Shown here: piece after piece, positions 34,043 to 42,383 of the stretch
Position numbering within the stretch: the stretch's first letter is position 1
Layout of the letters: each line of letters starts with the position of its first letter
Assembly (NCBI GenBank): GCA_033808805.1
Contig: JAPXMY010000011.1
Location: forward strand, 1-64,000
DNA: 64,000 nucleotides
Direction: 5' to 3'
DNA from: UBA1783 sp033808805
Lineage (GTDB): Bacteria > Bacillota_I > Bacilli_A > Erysipelotrichales > Erysipelotrichaceae
Translations under genes and position numbers: made by a program
Notes under the pieces: generated by a model
What the model was told of the DNA's origin: nothing
The model's input: only the letters and a program-made list of their open reading frames with translations
The model's database searches: none

Positions 34043-35824
34043 ATGTTTTTGCCGACAAACAGAAAAGAAATGTTAGAAAGAGGTTGGAAGCAGCCAGATT
34101 TTATCTATGTAATCGGTGATGCCTATGTTGATCATCCTTCTTTTGGCGCAGCCATTATTTCACGCACTTTGGAAGCTTTTGGCTATAAAATTGTTATCTT
34201 GTCCCAGCCTGACTGGAGAAATAATGAAGACTTCTTACAATTCGGCAAACCTAGACTTGGCTTTCTTGTAACAGCCGGCAATATTGATTCCATGGTCAAT
34301 CACTATACTGTCAATAAAAAAAGAAGAAGAAAAGATAACTATACTGATCAGGGAATTATGGGAAAAAGACCAGACCGAGCAACGATTGTCTATTGTCAAA
34401 AAATTAAACAGTTATTCTCTGACAGTGCCATCATTATCGGAGGCATTGAAGCCTCTTTACGTCGATTGGCACATTATGATTATTGGGATGATAAAGTAAG
34501 AAATTCAATTCTCATCGATTCTCAAGCCGATTTACTTCTATATGGTATGGGAGAAAACAGTATCATCGAAGTAGCTGACAGCTTAAATGCCGGTATTGAA
34601 ATACAACATTTGACTTATCTGAGAGGCACCTGTTATAAAACTAAATCATTGGATAATGTTTCCGACTACATACTTTTACCCACATATGAAGAAATCAGTA
34701 CTGATAAAAGAAAATATGCAGAAAGTTTTAAAATTCAGGCAGCTAACACTGATGCTATAAGAGCTAAAAAATTAGTTGAAACCTATCAGGGCTGGTATAT
34801 TGTTCAAAATGAGCCAGATTACCCTATCAGCACACAAAGGATGGATGATACCTATGCTTTACCATATATGCGCACTTTCCATCCAGCTTATAAACATGTA
34901 CCAGCTATTGAGGAAGTTAAATTTTCGATTACTTCTTCTCGTGGCTGCTTTGGCTCATGTTCATTCTGTGCCTTGACAAATCATCAGGGAAGAACTATTT
35001 CTTCCAGAAGTAAGCAATCAATTGTTGAAGAAGCTGAATTACTGACTCAATACGAAGATTTCAAAGGTTATATCAATGATATAGGTGGACCAACGGCCAA
35101 CTTCTATCAACCAAGCTGTAAACAAAGTCTTAATAATGGTGTCTGCCCTTACAAAAACTGCCTTTCACCTAAAGTATGTCGCAATTTAAATGTTGACCAT
35201 AGTGAATACTTAGAAATTCTTAAAGCTGTCGCTGAAATACCGGAAGTTAAAAAAGTGTTTATCAGAAGTGGCATCAGGTATGATTATCTGATCTATGATA
35301 AGGATGATTCATTTTTCAGACAACTGGTCCAACATCATATTTCAGGACAACTGAGAGTTGCTCCTGAACATATTGATCCTAAAGTCTTAAATTTAATGGG
35401 CAAACCCACTAAGGAAGTATATTTGAAATTTGTAGAAAAATTTGAAGAATTAAACAGGCAATATAACAAGAACCAGTTCATTGTTCCGTATTTTATCTCT
35501 TCCCATCCAGGAAGCGATTTAGACAGTGCTATAGAGTTAGCCATTTATTTAAAAGAAATAAATCACATTCCTCTACAGGTACAGGATTTCTATCCGACCC
35601 CAGCAACTAAATCAACCTGTATGTATTACACGGGCTTAAATCCTGATACAATGGAAGAAGTTTTTGTAGAAAAGGACCCTGAAAAAAAGAAAATGCAAAG
35701 AGCTCTAATGCAATACAGCTTCCCTCAAAACTACCATCTGGTCTACAAAGCCTTGACTTTAGCCAACAGGAAAGATTTGATAGGTTATGGCCCAAAATGT
35801 TTAATCAGACCAAAAAAAAGCTGA
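34043..35824 (+). CDS. YgiQ-family radical SAM protein
   Basis: A 593-residue protein. The N-terminal YgiQ domain (FIYVIGDAYVDHPSFGAAIISRTLE, GGIEASLRRLAHYDYWDDKVR) is followed by the radical SAM cysteine motif CFGSCSFC near residue 305. Cys-rich CKQSLNNGVCPYKNCLSPKVC follows near residue 360. The function of YgiQ proteins is not established. The start at 34043 is preferred because AAAGGAG lies eight bases before it; the ATG two codons upstream is too close. Divergent from glpK. Confidence 0.93.
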   Translation: MFLPTNRKEMLERGWKQPDFIYVIGDAYVDHPSFGAAIISRTLEAFGYKIVILSQPDWRNNEDFLQFGKPRLGFLVTAGNIDSMVNHYTVNKKRRRKDNYTDQGIMGKRPDRATIVYCQKIKQLFSDSAIIIGGIEASLRRLAHYDYWDDKVRNSILIDSQADLLLYGMGENSIIEVADSLNAGIEIQHLTYLRGTCYKTKSLDNVSDYILLPTYEEISTDKRKYAESFKIQAANTDAIRAKKLVETYQGWYIVQNEPDYPISTQRMDDTYALPYMRTFHPAYKHVPAIEEVKFSITSSRGCFGSCSFCALTNHQGRTISSRSKQSIVEEAELLTQYEDFKGYINDIGGPTANFYQPSCKQSLNNGVCPYKNCLSPKVCRNLNVDHSEYLEILKAVAEIPEVKKVFIRSGIRYDYLIYDKDDSFFRQLVQHHISGQLRVAPEHIDPKVLNLMGKPTKEVYLKFVEKFEELNRQYNKNQFIVPYFISSHPGSDLDSAIELAIYLKEINHIPLQVQDFYPTPATKSTCMYYTGLNPDTMEEVFVEKDPEKKKMQRALMQYSFPQNYHLVYKALTLANRKDLIGYGPKCLIRPKKS

Positions 35825-35834
35825 TGTTTACATC

Positions 35835-35863
35835 TTGACACAGATAAATTGCAAACATGATAA
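35835..35863 (+). promoter_or_regulatory. Putative promoter of the surface-protein gene
   Basis: Consensus -35 TTGACA (35835-35840), 17 bases, then -10-like TGATAA (35858-35863), starting just after the YgiQ stop codon and about 95 bases before the signal-peptide start at 35961. Confidence 0.45.
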
Positions 35864-35896
35864 AAATGAAATACAATTAGATTGGATGATATAAGA

Positions 35897-35921
35897 GTTA
35901 GTTTTTATTCTAACATTTTTT
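35897..35921 (+). terminator. Small hairpin with T-run between YgiQ and the surface-protein gene
   Basis: Five-base stem gttag/ctaac (35897-35901 with 35910-35914) followed by ATTTTTT. It could end the YgiQ transcript or act as an attenuator in the leader of the next gene. Confidence 0.45.
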
Positions 35922-35960
35922 ATGATTTTTAAAATTATTTAAAATCAGGAGGTAAATAGA

Positions 35961-36056
35961 TTGAAAAAGAAAAGAATATTTAGGATGTTTTTGATTATAC
36001 TGAGTACGTTTGTCTTAGTTTTCCAAATTTATCCCCAACAAGGGTCAGCGGATTAG
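35961..36056 (+). pseudogene. Signal-peptide segment of the surface protein, out of frame with the rest
   Basis: A TTG start with AGGAGG 12 bases upstream encodes KKKRIFRMFLIILSTFVLVF, a clear export signal, and stops at TAG 36054. The mature protein continues in the -1 frame (GLEPYVITNDADPDDRYV). One extra C in the CCCC run at 36033-36036 would join the two frames into a 688-residue precursor. As written, the surface protein lacks its signal. Confidence 0.65.
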
Positions 36057-36103
36057 AGCCCTATGTTATCACAAATGATGCAGACCCTGACGATCGTTAT
36101 GTT

Positions 36104-38026
36104 TTGACAACATATACCGAATTACAAGATAAGATTACGGAACTATCGGCAAACAGTAAAGCCTATACATTAACCCTCAATCAAGATTTAGTAGTAACTG
36201 GGGATAATGGTTTAACTTTCTTGGGCCCTAGCACATGGACAGTTAATGGAAATAATCATACTGTTGAAAAAGAGGCGGGTTTTCCACCAGTAGTAAAACG
36301 TGTCATTATTATTGGGGAAACAAATTATGAAACCACAGTTACCCTAAAAAACATTATAATTGATGGAAAAAGCAACTATATGGTTTGCTATGTAGGGAAA
36401 AAAAGCAAATTAATTATGGAGTCTGGATCTATTATTCAAAATGGTTTTTCTGTTGGCGCTAGTGGTTCAACAAGTGGGATTCATTTGATTGAGGATGCAA
36501 CACTTATTATGAAACCTGGTTCTAAACTTTTGGGAAATCACACAGAAGCATCTAACAATTATGGTGGAGCTGTATCTGTAAGAAGGAACTGTATTGTAGA
36601 TATTGATGGTGCAACAATTTCTGACAATCAGACGAGAACTTCAGGTGGTGCTATCTGGGCTGATCATACAGCTATATCTGTGACTATTAAAAATACCACT
36701 TTTTCTGGAAACAAGGCATATAATGACATGAATCAAGCACATGGTGGAGCAATCCATTCAGCGACGTATACAATAATTGATAATTGTATATTTGAAAATA
36801 ATAGTGCCAAAAATGGTGGTGGAGCAATTTTTATGGCACGAGCTCAGGTTTCTGATAATGAAGAACTGATCGTTACTAACAGCACTTTTTCTGGAAACTC
36901 AGCGCAATATGGAGGGGCAATTTCTTCACACTTAAAAACAACTATCAATGGTGTTAAATTTGAAAACAATACTGCTTCAAGTCATGGTGGTGCCATTAAT
37001 TTAACAAATAATACTAGCGCTTCTCTAATGATAGAAAAAAGTATTTTTACTAAAAACAAAGCAATTATGGGAGGGGCGCTGTTTACTCAAAATCCTACTG
37101 TAACTGTAATTAAAAACAATACTTCTTTTATTGAAAACGAAGCAGTAAGAGAAGGTGGAGCTATTTATACTTATAACTTTAGTTATGCAAATCCTGTTGC
37201 CAGCGGTAGATATACTAATCTTAATATCGATAATACTACCACTTTTAAAGACAATAAAGCGACTTATTATTATGATTCGCCAAGCAACTTTGCTGACTTT
37301 ACAAATCTTTTATTCAATACGACAAGCTTTACAAATCAATCAAATCCTCATTCAGGAGCTGCTATTTTAACTAATGATTCTTTGCTGAACAACAACGATA
37401 TAAATTACAAAAATACCACCAGCAACGCTTTATACCAAATAAGTTATAGTTTTGAAGATGCTGATGGCAATGCTTTACCTCAAGAAGTTAAAGACTTACT
37501 TCCAGCAGCTGGTCAGGCGGCGGAAGGTTCTATCTTTATACCACCGGTTCTTTCATCAAATTCAGTTACTCTTCCAAACCATGGAGGTACATGGACTTTT
37601 GTAGGCTGGGATAATAACCAGGTTAACATTCCGAAGGATGGCATTGAATTTGTTGGTACGTGGAGATATACAGCAGAAGCGACTTACACTATTACCTATG
37701 ATGGTGGACCTGATGCAACAGGTGTACCAGTTGATAATAACCAATACTATAGCGGAGATACTGCTACAGTTTTAGAGGCACCAACAAGGGATGGATATAA
37801 ATTTCTTGGATGGCGTATGAATCCATTATTACAGCCTGGAGAAATTATTACAGTGTCAAATGTAGATATCATTCTGACAGCTGAATGGGAAAAAATAACT
37901 GCTGTAATAACTCCTGAAACCGGTGATAACAAAGTTATAATTAACTTGTTTAAGGGTTTAAGCCTTATTTCCGCAGTTTCGTTGCTTATGGTTAGAAAGC
38001 GCTATAAAAAGGAAGAAGATAAATAA
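36104..38026 (+). CDS. Surface protein: beta-helix with GGAI repeats, beta-grasp repeats and sortase-type tail
   Basis: The frame is open from 35984, upstream of the first start-like codon (TTG 36104), because the true start is the displaced signal peptide at 35961. Residues 50-390 form a right-handed beta-helix with many GGAI motifs paired with FxxN-like motifs (FSGN, FENN), as in chlamydial Pmp-type proteins. Residues 440-600 carry two small domains with GGTWTFVGW and DGYKFLGW, typical of InlB/Listeria-Bacteroides beta-grasp repeats. The end has TPETGD, a hydrophobic stretch and RKRYKKEEDK, a sorting signal with T in place of L. Likely cell-wall anchored adhesin if the frame is intact. Confidence 0.78.
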   Translation: MTTYTELQDKITELSANSKAYTLTLNQDLVVTGDNGLTFLGPSTWTVNGNNHTVEKEAGFPPVVKRVIIIGETNYETTVTLKNIIIDGKSNYMVCYVGKKSKLIMESGSIIQNGFSVGASGSTSGIHLIEDATLIMKPGSKLLGNHTEASNNYGGAVSVRRNCIVDIDGATISDNQTRTSGGAIWADHTAISVTIKNTTFSGNKAYNDMNQAHGGAIHSATYTIIDNCIFENNSAKNGGGAIFMARAQVSDNEELIVTNSTFSGNSAQYGGAISSHLKTTINGVKFENNTASSHGGAINLTNNTSASLMIEKSIFTKNKAIMGGALFTQNPTVTVIKNNTSFIENEAVREGGAIYTYNFSYANPVASGRYTNLNIDNTTTFKDNKATYYYDSPSNFADFTNLLFNTTSFTNQSNPHSGAAILTNDSLLNNNDINYKNTTSNALYQISYSFEDADGNALPQEVKDLLPAAGQAAEGSIFIPPVLSSNSVTLPNHGGTWTFVGWDNNQVNIPKDGIEFVGTWRYTAEATYTITYDGGPDATGVPVDNNQYYSGDTATVLEAPTRDGYKFLGWRMNPLLQPGEIITVSNVDIILTAEWEKITAVITPETGDNKVIINLFKGLSLISAVSLLMVRKRYKKEEDK

Positions 38027-38451
38027 TTTAAAAGTAAAGGTTTTTTAGCCAATTACCTAAAACAATAATTCTGCCATGGTCAATGCAAGTTTGCTGACTG
38101 TGGCAGATTTTTTGTATAAATTAAAAAAAGCGGATTAATATGTTCTATTTAGTGATGTAAAAGATTATCTTATAAGCAGTCTTAACTTGTCTGGATGATG
38201 AAAAATCCATGCACATATTCAAAAAAATGGCTTAAATTGATGAAAAACCAATAGTTAGATGATGTAAACTATAAGCATTGCTATCTGGCAAAGGCACAGA
38301 AAATTATAACACGATAAATAACGACATCTCAGAAAAAATGTCATTTCTTTTGACTGATGATTATGTGATTAAATGGGATTGGTTTCACTTAGAAAAGCTA
38401 ATGATTGAACATTCAAATTATTAGTGATATTATAATAAATGGAGTGGTAAA
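38027..38451 (+). other. 425-base intergenic region, mostly empty
   Basis: It holds the terminator at 38070-38114. A 28-codon open frame at 38338-38424 (starting MSFLLTDDYV) has no ribosome site or recognised homology and could be a gene relic. A+T-rich with several in-frame stops elsewhere; no RNA gene or repeat recognised. Confidence 0.4.
38070..38114 (+). terminator. Terminator after the surface-protein gene
   Basis: Stem tctgcca/tggcaga (38070-38076 with 38101-38107) with further pairing gtca/tgac inside, followed by a T6 run. Confidence 0.8.
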
Positions 38452-39510
38452 ATGAAAAAAATTGTATTAATTTTATTATCAATATTATGCTGCATCAGTT
38501 TATTAACTGTCAGTGCTGCAAATGACTCAGCTGTTATTACTATTAATGGATCAACCTATACCATCTGTGACGGTTTAGCTTTCGTTGAAGTAAACGCCAA
38601 TACTCAAACTGGTGTTAAAAACATCAAAGGACAAATCAATTACGACAAATCGATATTGGCAGTTTTTGACGTCAAAGTTTCAGATAATCTGGATGGTTGG
38701 GATTTTAAAGTTGACTTTTCAAAAGCCGGTACAATAAGTTTTAACGGAACAGCTAAAGCTAATGATCCTATCGATTCTGACAGATTGTTATTTGAAATAA
38801 CATTCATCGTTCATGGTTCTCTAGAAACAACTACCGTTGTTTCTTCCAGTTCGGTAACATCAGAAGTAACTGAAATCGAAAAAATTGAAAAACAGATTAT
38901 TACCAACCAGGAAGAAATTGATGCAGCTAAAATTGCTCAGAACAATGGCGAAGATGTCACAATACCAGAACCTATTTACGAAACAGTTGAAGAAGAAGTC
39001 GAAAAGAAAAGAACTATCACTTTTGAAAATGCTTCTCATTCTATCAAAGTAGTCAAACAGCTTAGTAAGAACTGCTACTTGAAAAATATTGAAGTGGAAG
39101 ATGGAACAGTATCACCTGTTTTCAATAAACTTACCAATGCTTACAAAGTAGTCATCAGTGATAAAACTGAATTAAAAATCAATTATACAAAAGAAGATGA
39201 AAAATCAACAGTCGTTATACAGGATGAAGTAAACAATCAGGTTGTTATTACAGTTACTGCTGAAGATGGAAGTAACAACAGTTATGTCTTAACAATTATC
39301 AGGCAGGCTAATTACGACAGTACAAATATCGATCCAAATATTAATGATCCAAATCTTCCAGTTGATCCAGGGTTTGATGGTACTTCTAATGGTGGTCCAT
39401 TAGCAGGAATTGAAAATAGTCAAATGATTATTGTAATTGTTTTGATAGTTATTTCGCTTGTCGGAATAGGTGTCGGTGGAACATTAATCTACAAAGGAAG
39501 TCGTCAATAA
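38452..39510 (+). CDS. Exported protein with cohesin-like and cadherin-like domains and C-terminal membrane anchor
   Basis: A 352-residue protein with a signal peptide (residues 1-22, cut near VSAA). A cohesin-type beta-sandwich follows at 25-135 (VKNIKGQINYDKSILAVFDVKV, GTISFNGTAKANDP). An acidic coiled segment spans 140-185 and a cadherin-like beta-sandwich 215-295 (YLKNIEVEDGTVSPVFNKLT, TAEDGSNNSYVLTI). A Pro/Asn-rich linker leads to a C-terminal membrane helix (325-347) and a short basic tail. It is probably membrane-anchored outside the cell. Start with GGAGTGG. No cellulosome genes are nearby, so cohesin-type binding of dockerins is not implied. Confidence 0.8.
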   Translation: MKKIVLILLSILCCISLLTVSAANDSAVITINGSTYTICDGLAFVEVNANTQTGVKNIKGQINYDKSILAVFDVKVSDNLDGWDFKVDFSKAGTISFNGTAKANDPIDSDRLLFEITFIVHGSLETTTVVSSSSVTSEVTEIEKIEKQIITNQEEIDAAKIAQNNGEDVTIPEPIYETVEEEVEKKRTITFENASHSIKVVKQLSKNCYLKNIEVEDGTVSPVFNKLTNAYKVVISDKTELKINYTKEDEKSTVVIQDEVNNQVVITVTAEDGSNNSYVLTIIRQANYDSTNIDPNINDPNLPVDPGFDGTSNGGPLAGIENSQMIIVIVLIVISLVGIGVGGTLIYKGSRQ

Positions 39511-39525
39511 CAACTTCCTTTTTTA
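39494..39525 (+). terminator. Terminator overlapping the end of the cohesin-like gene
   Basis: Eight-base stem aaggaagt/acttcctt (39494-39501 with 39513-39520) followed by TTTT. Confidence 0.75.
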
Positions 39526-39540
39526 GTGGTTACTAATATA

Positions 39541-39572
39541 AAAAATAAGAAGGATAAGTTATTCCTTCTTTT
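39541..39572. terminator. Terminator between convergent genes
   Basis: Eight-base stem aagaagga/tccttctt (39547-39554 with 39563-39570), with T-rich flanks on both strands, next to the stop codon of the minus-strand mrp gene. Confidence 0.7.
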
Positions 39573-40384
39573 TACAAGTGCTCCAATACTTCTGTTAAAT
39601 AGTCTAAATCTTTAACTGCACAGTGCTCAATATTTCCAGTATCTACCGCTTTAGCTAATGCTGGATCTAATGGCAGTCTGGCCAGCATTGTTAAATTAAA
39701 CTGTTTAGCTAACTCATCAGTGTTACTATCACCAAATAATGAAACATGTTTACCGCAATCATCACAGACAACATAACTCATGTTCTCTACTAAACCCAAA
39801 ATTCTAACTTTCATCATTTGAGCCATTCTAACAGCTTTTTCAACAATCATACTTACCAGCTGCTGAGGAGTTGAAACAATAATAACACCATCCAGTGGCA
39901 GTGATTGCATAACTGTTAAAGGGACATCTCCAGTTCCTGGAGGTAAGTCTACAAACAGATAATCAATATCCCCCCAGATAACTTCAGTATAGAACTGTTT
40001 AACCAGTGAAGTAATCAAAGCTCCACGCCATAAAACTGGCTGGCCTTTTTCTTCCAATATCAAGTTGGTAGAAACAAGCTTTATTCCTTTTTCAGTCTGT
40101 AAAGGAAGAATGTTTTTACCATCGCTGTATAAAAAGCCATCAATACCAAAAGCCTGTGGAATTGAAGGACCTGTAACATCAGCATCTAAAATTCCAACTT
40201 TATATCCTTTCAGGTTCATGGCACTGGCTAAAAGCGAAGCTACTATCGATTTACCTACTCCACCCTTGCCTGAAATAACACCAATAACTTTTTTGATATT
40301 GCTGTATTGATTAGCTTTAACTCTTAAATCTCTCTGTGAACAGTCTAATGAACAAGATGAACAATCATTACTACATTCAGTCAT
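39572..40384 (-). CDS. mrp: Mrp/NBP35-family P-loop iron-sulfur carrier ATPase
   Basis: A 270-residue protein. The N-terminus has an unusual Cys cluster (CSNDCSSCSLDC, residues 4-15), followed by the deviant Walker A GVISGKGGVGKS near residue 36. DADVTGPSIPQAFG, VDLPPGTGDVPLTVMQS and VENMSYVVCDDCGKH follow; the CxxC holds the bridging cluster in Mrp dimers. It delivers Fe-S clusters in the cytoplasm. The N-terminal Cys group resembles that of NBP35 proteins. Start with GGAGG. Confidence 0.92.
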   Translation of the reverse strand: MTECSNDCSSCSLDCSQRDLRVKANQYSNIKKVIGVISGKGGVGKSIVASLLASAMNLKGYKVGILDADVTGPSIPQAFGIDGFLYSDGKNILPLQTEKGIKLVSTNLILEEKGQPVLWRGALITSLVKQFYTEVIWGDIDYLFVDLPPGTGDVPLTVMQSLPLDGVIIVSTPQQLVSMIVEKAVRMAQMMKVRILGLVENMSYVVCDDCGKHVSLFGDSNTDELAKQFNLTMLARLPLDPALAKAVDTGNIEHCAVKDLDYLTEVLEHL

Positions 40385-40415
40385 TTATTTTTTCCTCCAA
40401 TGATAAATACTTTAT

Positions 40416-40438
40416 AAAAAAGGTTATTTCTAACCTTT
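40416..40438 (-). terminator. Terminator after the FakA-C-like gene
   Basis: Eight-base stem aaaggtta/taaccttt (40419-40426 with 40431-40438), followed on the minus strand by a T-run; it overlaps the stop codon at 40430. Confidence 0.75.
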
Positions 40439-40681
40439 CAATCCTTTAGCCTGTCTTTCCATATTTTCGATAATCACATCAAAAATTTCACCTAGTGTAG
40501 CACAATACTCTAATACCATCCATGGTTCATTTGTATGATAATGAATCTTGATTAACTCATCATCTCCGACGGCCAACAAGCTGTCACCACTAAAGTTTTC
40601 GATGAAGTAGTCACCAATTGCATCTTCATCCAGGTTTTCTCCTGAAATTAATAATTGAACATCATATTTGAATTCTAACAT
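40430..40681 (-). CDS. Stand-alone protein resembling the C-terminal domain of FakA/DAK-type kinases
   Basis: An 83-residue protein: FKYDVQLLISGENLDEDAIGDYF, GDSLLAVGDDELIKIHYHTNEPWMVLEYC and LGEIFDVIIENMERQ. This pattern matches one portion of the C-terminal domain of fatty-acid-kinase/DAK2-like proteins, where the VGDDxxIKxHxHTNxP segment is conserved. The nucleotide-binding DhaL domain is absent and no kinase or DegV gene lies beside it. Start with GGGGGAAAAG. It may be a regulatory or interacting fragment. Confidence in the family is good, in the function low. Confidence 0.75.
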   Translation of the reverse strand: MLEFKYDVQLLISGENLDEDAIGDYFIENFSGDSLLAVGDDELIKIHYHTNEPWMVLEYCATLGEIFDVIIENMERQAKGLKG

Positions 40682-40693
40682 TCTCTTTTCCCC

Positions 40694-41248
40694 CTATTTT
40701 TTCTTATTTAACAATGCTATAAAGCAGCAGACAGCTATATACAAACTAAACAATCCTATCACCGTCGAACCAAGAACTAGTGAAGTCATATTGATATTCT
40801 CAAACGAGAAGTTTGCGAAGTTAGCTGTTTGCTCTAAAACATAATAAACCAAAAGCACTGGTAAAAGCAAAGATAATATTGCCATTAGTAATAATATCTT
40901 GCTATCTTTTTTACCTAATTGATTAATTCTTGTAACTTTTTCAGGAACGGGAAAATCTTTTGCTTCACGAAGATTAGGAATAAAGAACTTACGAAAATAA
41001 ATTTCAAAAGCCAAAAATAGCAAAGCACTGACAATTAAAGATACTGGTAAATCCCAAACTGACATAGCAAGGACAAAGACCAGAATCACAATCAGTACTC
41101 TGGAATCTAAAAATCTATACATTTTTTGCTCAATATCTTCAATAAAATAGGCCTTTTTTGTTGCCTTATCCAGCAAAATTAAACGATTATATTTATCTTT
41201 AAATGTTGTATTGTTAATAACTGTTATTTCTCCATATTTACTTTTCAT
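40694..41248 (-). CDS. Membrane protein of unknown function, 184 residues
   Basis: Four hydrophobic segments are visible, as two pairs around residues 50-85 and 118-180, after a polar N-terminal part (KYGEITVINNTTFKDKYNRLILLDK). No family recognised. It lies directly after alanine racemase on the same strand with AGGAG before its ATG, so it belongs to the wall-precursor transcript. A basic C-terminus (NKKK) suggests a cytoplasmic end. Confidence 0.7.
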   Translation of the reverse strand: MKSKYGEITVINNTTFKDKYNRLILLDKATKKAYFIEDIEQKMYRFLDSRVLIVILVFVLAMSVWDLPVSLIVSALLFLAFEIYFRKFFIPNLREAKDFPVPEKVTRINQLGKKDSKILLLMAILSLLLPVLLVYYVLEQTANFANFSFENINMTSLVLGSTVIGLFSLYIAVCCFIALLNKKK

Positions 41249-41256
41249 AACTTCTC

Positions 41257-42381
41257 CTAATCAACAAAATATTTTTCAACTCTTGAACTGATATTACATA
41301 CAATTTCATCAACAATTGTTTCAGACAGGTCAGCAAGTTCATTGAAGCTGATTTCCAGACTACCACTTTTCCCAATTAAGACAACTTTATCCTCAGCTTT
41401 TACTTCTTTTATATCGGTTACATCAACCATCATCTGATCCATACATATCCTGCCCACTATATCAGCTTTTTGACCATTTATTAACACATATCCTTTATTA
41501 GAAAGTCTTCTTGGATAACCATCACCATAACCAACTGATAAACTGGCAATTTTTCTTTCTTTATCACTGACAAAAATATGCCCATAACTTATACCTTCAT
41601 CAGCTTTAATTGTTTTTACCATTTCAACCTGACTGATCCATGACATAATTGGCTTTCTTTCATACTTGTTTTCCACCAAGCCAACATCAAAACCTAACAA
41701 CATAAATCCAGGTCTGACATAATCATAAACAAATTCTGGATAATTCAAAATACCAGCACTGGCACACAAATGGGTTCTGCCAGTTTTTAATCCCAGGCTC
41801 TCTACTCTACTTAAAAAATCATCAAACAATTCCTTTTGTCTGTAGGTAAACTCTCTGTCGCTATCATCAAAACTATCTGATCTGCACAGATGAGAATAGG
41901 TTCCATTAACCAACAGATAAGGACTGTCATAGATAGTTTTCATTTGTTCTTTATTTAATTTGGCATTTACCCCTATTCTATTCATTCCAGTATCTACTTT
42001 TACTTCAACATTAAGCTGAATGTTATTTTCTTTACAGAATTCAATCATCTTAAGGGCATGAGTATAATCAACAATCGAAATAACACAATCATATTCCTTC
42101 GCCAGAAGCCATTGATTTTCTCCTACATAACCTAAAATAAGTATTGAATCTTTTAAACCTGAATTTCTAAGCTCAATCGCTTCTGAAAGTGATGCCACAG
42201 CAAAATCTTTTACCCCTTCTTCTTTCATAATCATCGCCAGATTATAGGCTCCATGACCATAATAGTCCGCCTTGATGATACCAATAATATTGGTTTGCTC
42301 AGGTAAAATGTTTTTTAATCCTTTTAAATTATCTCTAAAATTGCTTTTAGAGATCTCTCTGTAACATCTCTTATTGTTCAT
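41257..42381 (-). CDS. alr: Alanine racemase
   Basis: A 374-residue PLP enzyme that makes D-alanine for peptidoglycan. The PLP lysine lies in GIIKADYYGHGA near residue 35 (usually KANAYGHG or KADAYGHG). The catalytic Tyr is in SLSVGYGDGYPRRL near residue 260, and GRICMDQMMVDVTDI is also present. I place the start at ATG 42381; a TTG two codons upstream overlaps the ddl stop. It follows ddl directly, which couples D-Ala and D-Ala-D-Ala synthesis. Confidence 0.95.
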   Translation of the reverse strand: MNNKRCYREISKSNFRDNLKGLKNILPEQTNIIGIIKADYYGHGAYNLAMIMKEEGVKDFAVASLSEAIELRNSGLKDSILILGYVGENQWLLAKEYDCVISIVDYTHALKMIEFCKENNIQLNVEVKVDTGMNRIGVNAKLNKEQMKTIYDSPYLLVNGTYSHLCRSDSFDDSDREFTYRQKELFDDFLSRVESLGLKTGRTHLCASAGILNYPEFVYDYVRPGFMLLGFDVGLVENKYERKPIMSWISQVEMVKTIKADEGISYGHIFVSDKERKIASLSVGYGDGYPRRLSNKGYVLINGQKADIVGRICMDQMMVDVTDIKEVKAEDKVVLIGKSGSLEISFNELADLSETIVDEIVCNISSRVEKYFVD

Positions 42382-42383
42382 TA

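Noticed and set aside
38338..38424. 28-codon open frame before the cohesin-like gene
   Set aside because: No ribosome site, no promoter, no similarity, and stops close by in the same frame upstream; kept only as a note in the intergenic entry.
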